From JALZUE01 sp051251725 (GTDB lineage: Bacteria; Pseudomonadota; Gammaproteobacteria; Enterobacterales; Alteromonadaceae): a stretch of DNA of 61,798 nt. A program made the translations under genes and the position numbers. This document shows positions 27,058 to 35,445 of the stretch, piece after piece (the first letter of the stretch is position 1; each line of letters starts with the position of its first letter). The notes under the pieces are model-generated. The model was not told the DNA's origin, made no database searches, and saw only the letters and a program-made list of their open reading frames with translations. Where the stretch lies: the NCBI GenBank assembly GCA_051251725.1, contig JBPOFN010000026.1, forward strand, positions 1 to 61,798, given 5' to 3'.

Positions 27058-27336
27058 ATGGCCGTAGCTGCAGCATTACATATTTTAGTAAAAACAGAAA
27101 AACAAGCAAAAGAATTATTGATCCAATTACAAAAAGGTAAAGATTTTGCTCAGTTAGCAAAACGCCACTCTATTTGTCCTTCAGGCAAAAAAGGCGGTGA
27201 TTTAGGCGAGTTTCGACGCGGACAAATGGTAAAAGCGTTTGACGATGTAGTTTTTAAAAAGCCGGTACTAACGGTACATGGGCCGGTAAAAACACAATTT
27301 GGGTTTCATTTAATTAAAACCTTATATCGAAATTAG
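27058..27336 (+). CDS. ppiC: Peptidyl-prolyl cis-trans isomerase C (parvulin)
   Basis: A 92-residue single-domain parvulin, the length of E. coli PpiC. Motifs are AALHILVKTEKQAKELL, FAQLAKRHSICPSGKKGGDLGEF, and the C-terminal GPVKTQFGFHLIKTLYR. It isomerises prolyl bonds in the cytoplasm. There is no signal peptide. It ends seven bases before the convergent DUF2897 gene. Confidence 0.96.
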   Translation: MAVAAALHILVKTEKQAKELLIQLQKGKDFAQLAKRHSICPSGKKGGDLGEFRRGQMVKAFDDVVFKKPVLTVHGPVKTQFGFHLIKTLYRN

Positions 27337-27343
27337 TGCGTTT

Positions 27344-27517
27344 TTAGTCTTTATTTTGTGCTTGGTCTTTTAATTTTTGCTCAGCAGCACGCTGTTTAAT
27401 GTCTTTTTGTTGCTGGTCAGTTAAATGAAATTTCTTGGCGGATTGTTTTAATAAAATAATCCCGCTGGCGATAAATCCGATAGTAAATACAATAATCAGT
27501 ATGATAGAAATATCCAT
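27344..27517 (-). CDS. DUF2897 small membrane protein
   Basis: A 57-residue protein: one N-terminal TM helix (about 4-24, IILIIVFTIGFIASGIILL), then a Lys/Gln-rich cytoplasmic tail (LTDQQQKDIKQRAAEQ). It resembles the DUF2897 family of marine gammaproteobacteria. AGGAGA lies eight bases before the ATG at 27517. It is convergent with ppiC with no room for a separate terminator, so the transcripts overlap. Confidence 0.75.
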   Translation of the reverse strand: MDISIILIIVFTIGFIASGIILLKQSAKKFHLTDQQQKDIKQRAAEQKLKDQAQNKD

Positions 27518-27765
27518 CGTGCTCTCCTATTAAGATAATTAACCATACTAACTGAACAATAGCCGATGAGCTGTAAATCATTTTAATATTTTTTTAATGT
27601 TTATATTATAAGTTATGTCTTGAGTAGGGCTAAGTAAGTGATCTGTTGGTATTTAGTAAAATATATAAAACGACTGATTTTTAAAGGAATATATTTCAAT
27701 TCGTTTCTTGCCCTGTTATAAGTAATCAATTACCGCTCAAAATTCTAATAATAAGGTCAGTTAGT

Positions 27766-28932
27766 ATGCCAAACCGTTTAAGTATCAAGTTGTTAATACC
27801 GCAAATTATGGTCGCATTAATCACTATTATTGTGGTGCTCTTATTCTCCGAATCACTTTCTGCTAGTGGTTTTTTCTGGTTGATGCTTTTAGCTTTTGCG
27901 GTGCAAATAACGTCGAGCTTTATACTCAACAACCAAAAATTAGATAAACGCTTTGATGCCTTATCTCAATATTTAAAGCTAGTTGTTAGTATTGATCAAG
28001 CACCCGATAAACCGCTTAAAGATAATAGCGGTGATCAGCTGGGACAAATTACCAATCAGTTAAGCGAATTTGTTACAAATTTAGGCGATGTTTTGGACGA
28101 GCTCAAAGGTGAATCTGAAATGTTGCACCAAGGCTCAGCGCAATTATCGGCGCAAATGAAAGAGTCAGTGAAATCGGTTGACGCCTCAACTAATCAAATA
28201 GAGCAAATGGCAGACTCTATTGAGTTGGTCGCTTCAACCTCTACTGTTTTATCTAATAACGCGGCGCAGGTTAGTGAAACGACTAGCCAAGTTATTGGTA
28301 TTCTTGCGCAAGGCACAGACTCATCGAATACTTCACAATTATCGATTGAATCATTTGCCAATGAAGTTACGAGTATGGCGAATGACTTATCTTTATTGCA
28401 AGGTGAGTCTGCTCGAATTGGTTCTGTACTTGATGTCATTCGCGGTATTGCTGATCAAACTAACTTGTTAGCATTGAACGCCGCTATTGAAGCCGCTCGT
28501 GCTGGCGAACAGGGGCGTGGTTTTGCGGTAGTTGCAGATGAAGTTCGTGCTTTGGCTCACCGCACGCAAGAAGCAACGGTGGAAATTCAGTCGATGGTTG
28601 AAGGCTTACAAGAAAAATCAAGCAATGCTGTGTCAGCGATATCACGCGGACAAGATTTAACGCAAGAAAGTTTGGCTCATTCAGCCGAAGTGGTAGCGGC
28701 GCTGGAAAAAATTAAAGAAGTTTTCCAAGAGGTTGATGCGTTAACTTCTCAAATCGCCAGTGGTACTGACGAACAACAACATTCAACGGCTTCGTTAAAT
28801 GAAAATATGTCTGCGGTGGTTGCGATTAGCCGAGAACTTAATCAAGGCTTAATTGTTGCTACTCAGCATGCTGATCAGCAAAGAGAAACATCTGAACAGG
28901 TTGATTCTACGTTGAGTCGAATTTGTGTTTAG
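27766..28932 (+). CDS. Methyl-accepting chemotaxis protein lacking a periplasmic domain
   Basis: A 388-residue chemoreceptor. Two closely spaced TM helices (about 8-27 and 32-51) leave almost no periplasmic loop. A HAMP-like or linker region follows, then a full cytoplasmic signalling domain with the conserved hairpin tip (DQTNLLALNAAIEAARAGEQ, then GFAVVADEVRALA). Without an external sensor domain it probably detects a membrane or internal cue, or works through partners. No che genes lie nearby. Confidence 0.93.
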   Translation: MPNRLSIKLLIPQIMVALITIIVVLLFSESLSASGFFWLMLLAFAVQITSSFILNNQKLDKRFDALSQYLKLVVSIDQAPDKPLKDNSGDQLGQITNQLSEFVTNLGDVLDELKGESEMLHQGSAQLSAQMKESVKSVDASTNQIEQMADSIELVASTSTVLSNNAAQVSETTSQVIGILAQGTDSSNTSQLSIESFANEVTSMANDLSLLQGESARIGSVLDVIRGIADQTNLLALNAAIEAARAGEQGRGFAVVADEVRALAHRTQEATVEIQSMVEGLQEKSSNAVSAISRGQDLTQESLAHSAEVVAALEKIKEVFQEVDALTSQIASGTDEQQHSTASLNENMSAVVAISRELNQGLIVATQHADQQRETSEQVDSTLSRICV

Positions 28933-28970
28933 TTAAACTCGGATTAATGAGGTTGCACATTATTTAACAG

Positions 28971-28998
28971 AAAAAACCAGACAAAAGTCTGGTTTTTT
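28971..28998. terminator. Bidirectional terminator after the chemoreceptor gene
   Basis: AAAAAACCAGAC, loop AAAA, GTCTGGTTTTTT: a perfect 12-bp stem with T-runs on both strands between convergent genes. Confidence 0.95.
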
Positions 28999-29044
28999 CT
29001 ATTTTTTTATTTGAGTAAGTGAGCTATTAAGTGCACTTCTAAAG

Positions 29045-29500
29045 CTAAAGATGAATATTACGGATAAGAAATTTTTCCGGCCAAATCTCGTGTACTTGGC
29101 TTTGCCATTGTCTATCTATTTCATCGTTGGGTAGTTTTCTCAGCCAATACTTGGCCCACCTGCGTACACTTTTTCCTGATTTACTGAGCTTTAATGGGGA
29201 ATATTTACACTCATAATTATAGCCATCGTGTTCTACGATTTGATGATTATGGGCTTTTTGATATAAAGCCATTAGCTTAGCGGTAATAATTTCTACATCA
29301 GTAAAAGGCATTAAGCCATTCGTTTTTAGCTGCAATAATATTTCTGCTTTTTTTAAACAGACTTGGTCATGTGCATCAATATGAGGTGTATAAACTTGAC
29401 CTGATAAGCCATAGATGGAAGCGAATTCTCGGTCGGCAAGCGCTTTTAGTGGTTGTAATTCTTCATTAATTTGAGTTAAATCATTAATGGAATAAGTCAT
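29045..29500 (-). CDS. Hypothetical protein
   Basis: A 151-residue, probably soluble helical protein that I do not recognise. The N-terminal half is leucine-rich (LTQINEELQPLKALADREF). The C-terminal half is basic with many Trp (VRRWAKYWLRKLPNDEIDRQWQ), ending IWPEKFLIRNIHL. ATG 29500 is preferred over a TTG at 29515. It lies 30 bp downstream of another small unknown gene on the same strand and is probably cotranscribed with it. Confidence 0.65.
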   Translation of the reverse strand: MTYSINDLTQINEELQPLKALADREFASIYGLSGQVYTPHIDAHDQVCLKKAEILLQLKTNGLMPFTDVEIITAKLMALYQKAHNHQIVEHDGYNYECKYSPLKLSKSGKSVRRWAKYWLRKLPNDEIDRQWQSQVHEIWPEKFLIRNIHL

Positions 29501-29530
29501 ATAAACGCCTACCAAACGAAAACAATATGA

Positions 29531-29698
29531 TTAGCTTTGGGCTAACCAAGTAAGGAATTCTTTAATTTCTGAGGAATTTGAAAAAGTAACCGAACTTAAC
29601 CCGTGATCATGGTTGATCACAACGCGTTTTTGATTAACAGAAATTGAATGCACTGGTTGCATCACTCGGATCTGTTGTCCGTTGTATGTGTAAGACAT
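29531..29698 (-). CDS. Small hypothetical protein
   Basis: A 55-residue protein (MSYTYNGQQIRVMQPVHSI at the start, FLTWLAQS at the end) with a mostly beta N-terminal part and a short C-terminal helix. No family is recognised. The ribosome-binding site is weak (AGAG about nine bases upstream). It precedes the 29045-29500 gene by 30 bp. Its reality rests on sensible composition and gene order, so confidence is moderate. Confidence 0.55.
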   Translation of the reverse strand: MSYTYNGQQIRVMQPVHSISVNQKRVVINHDHGLSSVTFSNSSEIKEFLTWLAQS

Positions 29699-30382
29699 AA
29701 TAAAACTCTAATATATTAGCGTTAGTATTAGGGGAAAATCACCTAGTATTAACAAAATGTTATTATTGTTTTGGCTCAAGTATAAAGATTTACTGTAAGA
29801 TAATTCGTTGTAAGCTAAACAATAATTAAGTAAAAAATCTAAAGGATAACTGACGTGTTGAAGGAAAGGCAGAGCAATAAGATATTATTAAATAAAATTC
29901 AAACTAGGGTCTAAAAAGAGTGTGCTAATTCGAACAGTAGGCAATCTAACTCATTAGGTAATGATATACAAGCGATATCTGTAGTTTTTATAAAGAAGTT
30001 GCTTGAATATTTACTATTTCGGTAAAAACAGTAATAACTGAAACTAAACTAGTTAATGTGGTAAAGGTGGTATTAGCGTTTGAATAACTTAATATTTGGT
30101 TAAAAATCTATTTTTATATATTAGAGCTAATAACTAGGGATAGTGTTATAGTAAAAACGTTATGATGCTTAAATAACGGTAATGCTTATTTTCAGTACAT
30201 TATTTTACGTTTGATGTGATATTTTAGCGATAAATGTAAAGTAAATATTAGATAACCTTGACCAAACTCAAGCGATGGCATACCTTGATAGGTGTATAAG
30301 TTAACAAATTCACAAGCTATTGTCGTAATGGTGATAACGATAATAGCATTTTAAAATTCACCATAAGATAAAGAAATATAAT
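29699..30382. other. Long AT-rich leader region ahead of the cold-shock gene
   Basis: About 680 bases without a convincing gene. The last 70 hold a hairpin (30316-30347): GCTATTGTCG and CGATAATAGC pair (one G-U) around a 12-base loop, ending 35 bases before the csp start. Long structured 5' leaders are usual for cspA-type mRNAs, which sense temperature through RNA folding. A 19-codon frame at 29855-29914 with an AAAGGA upstream was seen but is not called. Confidence 0.5.
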
Positions 30383-30592
30383 ATGAGTAAAGGTACAGTT
30401 AAGTGGTTTAATGCCGATAAAGGCTTCGGATTCATTACTCCTGAAGATGGAAGTAAAGATTTATTTGTTCATCATTCAGAAATTCAAGCTGGTGGCGGTT
30501 ACGCTACATTAGCTGACGGTCAAGTTGTAGAATTTGAAGTTGGCGAAGGTCAAAAAGGCCCATGCGCTAACAACGTTCGTGCAGTAGACTAA
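30383..30592 (+). CDS. Cold-shock protein, CspA family
   Basis: A 69-residue single cold-shock domain with both RNA-binding motifs: KGFGFI (RNP1) and LFVHHS (RNP2, normally VFVHFS, so the second aromatic is His). It starts MSKGTVKWFNADKGFG and ends VRAVD. It binds single-stranded RNA/DNA and acts as an RNA chaperone. A long AT-rich leader and a strong downstream hairpin flank it, consistent with post-transcriptional cold control. Confidence 0.95.
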   Translation: MSKGTVKWFNADKGFGFITPEDGSKDLFVHHSEIQAGGGYATLADGQVVEFEVGEGQKGPCANNVRAVD

Positions 30593-30632
30593 CTACAGAA
30601 TTAAGTAATAACCAGAATATCGGTGTTACATC

Positions 30633-30670
30633 AATATTGTGTGTTTTAGGTTTCTAAGACACACAATATT
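30633..30670 (+). terminator. Long hairpin downstream of the cold-shock gene
   Basis: AATATTGTGTGTTTTAG and CTAAGACACACAATATT make a 17-bp stem (one G-U) with a four-base loop. The following T-run is short, so it may act as a terminator or as a 3' stabiliser of the csp mRNA. Confidence 0.75.
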
Positions 30671-30747
30671 TCATTTCAAAAATCCGCTTTGAATAATCCT
30701 TCTTAATTTTACTTTCGACTGCCAACTAACTGATTATAAACATAACG

Positions 30748-31359
30748 TTATTCTTTGGCTGCTTGATTTCTTTTTTGCGCAAGTTCTTGTAATTGTTTTG
30801 ATTGAATGTGTAAGCTGCTTCTGACCATAATTTCTCGGTCAACTTCTCTAATGTTTTCGAAAATTACTTTGTAACTGTATTGTTGCTGCTCATTATTGAT
30901 GATTGTTTTATCAATAATTTCGCCATGACAATAAACGGCACAATTATTATCTAACATAAAAATTTTTGCCGCTAATTGTTCTCTTATCTCAAACTCATCC
31001 TCGGCTAAGAAACTAAAACCTCCACCGCCAAATTCAACGCCCTGAAAACGCAGCGCTTCATCGTCATGTTGGCTTAAAATGTAATTTACTAATAAATCAA
31101 TTTTATTGGCTTGATGATGTAAATATTCAACTAATTGATGAGCGTGGGCAGATAAGTTTTGAATCGGTCTTAAAGCTTTTTGATCTATGGTTATATTGTC
31201 GCTAGCGAGCTGAAAGGGCAGTGGGATCATCTGTTCAAACGTTTGCTGAGAGTAAGAAGAAGCCACTGGCAGCTTTTCAATATTGACGGAAAAATTATGT
31301 GCAATAGTGAAAAACTCTGTAAATTGAGAAAGTTTATCTTGTTGCGCTTGCTGTTCCAT
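30748..31359 (-). CDS. PilZ-like domain protein
   Basis: A 203-residue soluble protein. The N-terminal half is helical. From about residue 105 a beta-barrel-like region carries GVEFGGGGFSFLAEDEF, which fits the NxSxxG part of PilZ domains, and FENIREVDREIMVRSSL fits the last strands. The RxxxR motif that binds c-di-GMP is not evident, so nucleotide binding is doubtful. Function is unknown; a link to the diguanylate cyclase at 47012-47977 would be speculative. It is monocistronic and divergent from lolC. Confidence 0.65.
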   Translation of the reverse strand: MEQQAQQDKLSQFTEFFTIAHNFSVNIEKLPVASSYSQQTFEQMIPLPFQLASDNITIDQKALRPIQNLSAHAHQLVEYLHHQANKIDLLVNYILSQHDDEALRFQGVEFGGGGFSFLAEDEFEIREQLAAKIFMLDNNCAVYCHGEIIDKTIINNEQQQYSYKVIFENIREVDREIMVRSSLHIQSKQLQELAQKRNQAAKE

Positions 31360-31629
31360 TGATTATTCCTTGAAAATCATCGAAGTACGATATTGTCTCG
31401 ATATGCATTATACGAATATATTGCGGTAAAAGGCTAGTTGCTGTTTTCATTCACCAGCATAGGTTTACGGTATAGTGAGTCTACTGAGTTTTTAACGTAT
31501 TTATAATCCCTATGTGTCTTAAATTGTTACTTAATTTTAACTACCTAGGGATAAAACTAGCAGCGTCAATACTAAGACAATGTTATGCTATCAAAAAATA
31601 ATATTCAGCCGTAGAGTTAACCGCTTTTC

Positions 31630-32862
31630 ATGTTCCAACCTGTTAGTTTATTTATAGGATTACGTTATAGTCGCAGTCGAAACCGCTCTGGTTTTGTCTC
31701 TTTTATTACTTTTTTTTCGATCACTGGAATTTTGTTAGGTGTTGCTTCGTTAATTACTGTGGTATCGGTAATGAACGGTTTTGAAGGTGAATTAAAAAAA
31801 CGAATTTTAGGCATAGTTCCTCATGTGGTTTTATCATCAACAGATCAGCAGCATATTGACGACTGGCAAAGTTTAGTTGCCCAAGCGCAACAACTCGAAC
31901 ATGTTGATAAAGTTACCCCGCTAGTTAGTGCTGAAGCGTTAGTGCAATCATCATCGAATTTAAACGGTGTTTTAATTCAAGGTATTGATCCTGAGTTTGA
32001 GCAAGACGGTTTAATCGCGAATAGTTTAATCGCCGGTAGTTGGCCGTATCTGACTGAACGGCCTTATTCTATCGTGATTGGGCAAACGCTCGCTTATAAA
32101 CTCAATGCCACCCTGTATGATAATATTCGCCTAGTTTTACCTAACCACACCAGATTTACTCCGATGGGGCGTATGCCTATTCAGCGGACTTTTACCGTGG
32201 TTGGTATTTTTAATGTTGGCTCACAAGTCGATGACAGTGTGGTTTATATTAATAGCCTAGATGCTAATAAATTAATGCGAATGCCGGCTAATAGTTTTAA
32301 CGAATTAAGGTTCTATTTAGACGATGCTTTTAATGCTAATAAAGTGGTTGATGCTATTCAAGGCCGTTATCAAGGAATAAGCATCAGTAGCTGGCAGCAA
32401 ACGCAAGGTGCTTTGTTTGCAGCGGTCTCAATGGAAAAAAACATGATGTGGCTGATGTTAAGTTTAATTGTGGCAGTTGCCGCCTTTAATATTGTTTCGG
32501 CACTGGTAATGGTTGTTATTGAGAAACAAGGTGAGATTGGCATATTACAAACCTTGGGTTTAAGCCGTTTTTCGATTTTAAAGGTGTTCTTAACCCAAGG
32601 TATGTTTAACGGGGTCTTTGGCGCTAGTTTTGGTGTTGTTTTAGGGCTGTTAATTACCTTTTATTTAAACGATGTGCTTGCTTTATTAGGCCTTAATTTA
32701 TTTGGCGCAGGCTATGCAACACAGCAATTACCGATAGAATTTCTCTGGCAAGATCTTATGATTATTGTTATTGGCGCATTATGCATGACCTTTATAGCGA
32801 GCTTATATCCAGCTTATTGCGCATCTAAAACTCAACCTGCTGAGGTATTAAGAAATGAATAA
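31630..32862 (+). CDS. lolC: Lipoprotein-releasing system permease LolC
   Basis: A 410-residue permease with the LolC/E layout: N-terminal TM after SLFIGLRYSRSRNRSGFVSFI, a large periplasmic MacB-like domain (about 45-265), then three TM helices and the C-terminal PAYCASKTQPAEVLRNE. It forms the LolCDE ABC transporter that extracts outer-membrane lipoproteins from the inner membrane and hands them to LolA. It is named LolC because it is upstream of lolD, whose start overlaps the lolC stop by eight bases. Confidence 0.95.
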   Translation: MFQPVSLFIGLRYSRSRNRSGFVSFITFFSITGILLGVASLITVVSVMNGFEGELKKRILGIVPHVVLSSTDQQHIDDWQSLVAQAQQLEHVDKVTPLVSAEALVQSSSNLNGVLIQGIDPEFEQDGLIANSLIAGSWPYLTERPYSIVIGQTLAYKLNATLYDNIRLVLPNHTRFTPMGRMPIQRTFTVVGIFNVGSQVDDSVVYINSLDANKLMRMPANSFNELRFYLDDAFNANKVVDAIQGRYQGISISSWQQTQGALFAAVSMEKNMMWLMLSLIVAVAAFNIVSALVMVVIEKQGEIGILQTLGLSRFSILKVFLTQGMFNGVFGASFGVVLGLLITFYLNDVLALLGLNLFGAGYATQQLPIEFLWQDLMIIVIGALCMTFIASLYPAYCASKTQPAEVLRNE

Positions 32863-33568
32863 AGTGTTGCAGTGTCAGCAGCTTTCAAAGGTTTATCAGC
32901 AAGGAAATGAAAACTTGCCGGTTTTAAATGAACTCGATTTGTCGGTCGACGCAGGTGAGTTATTAGCGATTGTTGGCCGTTCAGGTTGCGGAAAAAGTAC
33001 CTTTTTACATCTAGCAGGCGCACTTGATACACCGTCCAGTGGCAAGGTGTATATTAATGGCACCGATGTGCATCAATTAAGCGATCAGAAAAAAGCCAAT
33101 TTTCGTAATAAGCATATTGGTTTTATTTACCAGTTCCATCATTTAATGATGGAATTTAGCGCCGAAGAAAATGTCGCAATGCCGCTTTTAATTCGCGGTG
33201 ACAAACCTAAAGTTGCCCTCAATAAAGCCAGAGCCATGTTAGATAAAGTTGGCTTAACACATAGGTTAAGCCATTTACCTTCAGAATTATCAGGTGGAGA
33301 AAGACAGCGTGTTGCGATTGCTCGAGCTTTAGTCGCTGAGCCTTCATTGATCTTAGCTGATGAACCAACCGGTAACTTAGATGCGGATAGCGCTGAGCAA
33401 ATTTATCAATTGCTGATCAGCTTAAATAAAGAATTTAATACCAGTTTTGTGATTGTAACTCATGACTTAGCGCTGGCAGATAAAATGGATCGTCAATTGA
33501 CGTTTGATCATGGCAAGCTGATACCGATTAATACCTCACCAGCTGTATTGTCATCTAACACATGCTAA
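32855..33568 (+). CDS. lolD: Lipoprotein-releasing system ATPase LolD
   Basis: A 237-residue ABC ATPase: Walker A GRSGCGKST, the LolD-type FIYQFHHLMMEFSAEENVAMPLL block, signature LSGGERQRVAIARAL, and Walker B LILADEPTGNLD. It powers LolCE. It overlaps lolC and is followed by lolE 43 bp later. Confidence 0.97.
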   Translation: MNKVLQCQQLSKVYQQGNENLPVLNELDLSVDAGELLAIVGRSGCGKSTFLHLAGALDTPSSGKVYINGTDVHQLSDQKKANFRNKHIGFIYQFHHLMMEFSAEENVAMPLLIRGDKPKVALNKARAMLDKVGLTHRLSHLPSELSGGERQRVAIARALVAEPSLILADEPTGNLDADSAEQIYQLLISLNKEFNTSFVIVTHDLALADKMDRQLTFDHGKLIPINTSPAVLSSNTC

Positions 33569-33611
33569 TTACATTGACGACTGATATAAATATTAAAAGA
33601 AATAACCATAA

Positions 33612-34862
33612 ATGATCCGACCGATAAGTTTATTCCTCGCTATACGTTATGTTTCTAGAAGAAACAGTAGCGGTTTTTCGTCTTTTATTTCAGCGTCATC
33701 AACTCTTGGCATTGCTTTAGGGGTGATGGTGTTAATTATTGTATTATCGGCGATGAATGGTTTTGAAAAAGCGCTATCTGAAAAATTATTATCGATTATC
33801 CCCCATGCGGAAATTGAAGCCGTTGCTGAACCAATAGATAACTGGCCAATTGTGGCTGAGAAAATGTTACAACAGCCTAAAATATTAGCGGTCGCCCCTG
33901 TGATTAAAATGGCGGGTATGGTGCAAAAATCAGGGCAGTTAAAAGGTGTAGAAATTAGAGGTGTTGATCCACTCCTTGAGCAACAAGTTTCAGCCATTAG
34001 TGACTATATTAAAGCTGGGAGTTGGCAGGGGCTTACCGAATTAAATGGCTTGGTGATTGGCTCAGGCATAGCAAAAAAATTAAATTTAAACATTGGTGAT
34101 AACGTGCAGTTATTACTACCGCAAAAGAATACCAACACCAAAAAGCAATTTCCAGCGCCTAAAGTTAGGCATATTGAAGTGGTGGGGATCTTTAGTTTTG
34201 GTGGTGTTGTGGATGACAGTTTAGCCTATATTTCTTTAGCACAAGCGCAGCAAATTTTAGGTTACCAAGCGAGCCAAGTTAATGGCTTACGTATCAGTGT
34301 GCCGGAAGTTTTTGAAGCCAGAGCTATTATTCAAAGCGTAGCGCACCAACTTGATAATTATGTATATATTCATGATTGGACCCGCACCCAAGGGCACCTT
34401 TATCAAGATATACAATTAGTGCGAATGGTGATGTTTATTGTCTTGACCCTAGTCATCGCGGTGGCAAGTTTTAATATTGTTTCGACCTTAATTATGGTGG
34501 TGAACGAGAAGAAGGGTGATATTGCTATTCTTAAAACGATGGGCGCAAGTTCATCACTAATCATGCTAAGTTTTGTTATCCAAGGGGCTATTAATGGCGT
34601 TTTAGGCTGTCTTATTGGTGCAGGTGTTGGCATTTGTTTAGCGCAGAATTTAACGCAAGTGATCAGTAAAATAGAAAGCTTATTCTCAACTCAGTTTTTA
34701 TCAGGCGATGTCTATTTTATCGACCATATTCCAAGTGTCATGCAATGGCCTGATGTTATTGTTGCAATTATTTTAGCACTGAGTTTGAGTTTATTAGCGA
34801 CAATTTATCCAGCTTGGCGAGCAACAAAAGTTCAGCCCGCGCAAGTATTAGGACAGTTATAG
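33612..34862 (+). CDS. lolE: Lipoprotein-releasing system permease LolE
   Basis: A 416-residue paralogue of LolC with the same plan: FLAIRYVSRRNSSGFSSFISASSTLGI at the N-terminus, a periplasmic domain and three C-terminal TM helices, ending YPAWRATKVQPAQVLGQL. It is the third gene of lolCDE. It is convergent with the DUF2062 gene across 42 bp with no visible terminator. Confidence 0.95.
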   Translation: MIRPISLFLAIRYVSRRNSSGFSSFISASSTLGIALGVMVLIIVLSAMNGFEKALSEKLLSIIPHAEIEAVAEPIDNWPIVAEKMLQQPKILAVAPVIKMAGMVQKSGQLKGVEIRGVDPLLEQQVSAISDYIKAGSWQGLTELNGLVIGSGIAKKLNLNIGDNVQLLLPQKNTNTKKQFPAPKVRHIEVVGIFSFGGVVDDSLAYISLAQAQQILGYQASQVNGLRISVPEVFEARAIIQSVAHQLDNYVYIHDWTRTQGHLYQDIQLVRMVMFIVLTLVIAVASFNIVSTLIMVVNEKKGDIAILKTMGASSSLIMLSFVIQGAINGVLGCLIGAGVGICLAQNLTQVISKIESLFSTQFLSGDVYFIDHIPSVMQWPDVIVAIILALSLSLLATIYPAWRATKVQPAQVLGQL

Positions 34863-34904
34863 TTTTTAAAGTACTAACTAATGAAAAGTATGATAAAAGA
34901 TAAA

Positions 34905-35423
34905 TTAATTTTCGCGTTTTTTCTGACGTTTACGCCATTCTTGGCTAACACTATAGCGCCACATTAGTTGAATAAATAAATAGCCCAAAACAGAGAAAAA
35001 TACCGAAAGTACACCACAACCTAATAAAAATGCTGGTCCAATCGTCGAAACACTATCAAGCAGCCACTGCCAGCTGGCTTCAAATACAAAAGCTTGTTCT
35101 TGCCCACCAATAATCCAAGTACCTACGAGGTAACAAAAATAAAAAATAGCTGGCATAGTGAACGGGTTGGTTATCCAAACCAGAGCAATAGAAAGCGGTA
35201 AATTTGAATGTACTATAATAGCTACACCGGCAGCTAATATCATTTGAAAAGGTACAGGGACGAAAGCAAAAAATAACCCAACAGCAAACGCTTTAGCAAT
35301 GGAATGACGGTTCAAATGCCATAAATTAGGATTATGGAGAAAGTCACCGAATATTTGTAAGTGTTTATTGTTCTTGATGGTTTGATGATCTGGCATCAAA
35401 CGTCTGATAAATTTTTTGGGCAT
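34905..35423 (-). CDS. DUF2062 membrane protein
   Basis: A 172-residue protein with a basic N-terminus (MPKKFIRRLMPDHQ), the HRHSIAKAFAVGLFFAFVPVPFQM-type block of DUF2062, about three TM helices and a basic C-terminal tail (RKRQKKREN). NPFTMPAIFYFCYLVG is also typical. Function is unknown. Its start lies 22 bp from the divergent comEC start, an arrangement seen in related genomes. Confidence 0.88.
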   Translation of the reverse strand: MPKKFIRRLMPDHQTIKNNKHLQIFGDFLHNPNLWHLNRHSIAKAFAVGLFFAFVPVPFQMILAAGVAIIVHSNLPLSIALVWITNPFTMPAIFYFCYLVGTWIIGGQEQAFVFEASWQWLLDSVSTIGPAFLLGCGVLSVFFSVLGYLFIQLMWRYSVSQEWRKRQKKREN

Positions 35424-35445
35424 AGTTTCTCAAACGGCAATCACT

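Noticed and set aside
29855..29914. 19-residue ORF with an AAAGGA upstream
   Set aside because: GTG start, very short, no conservation information; it could be chance in an AT-rich leader.
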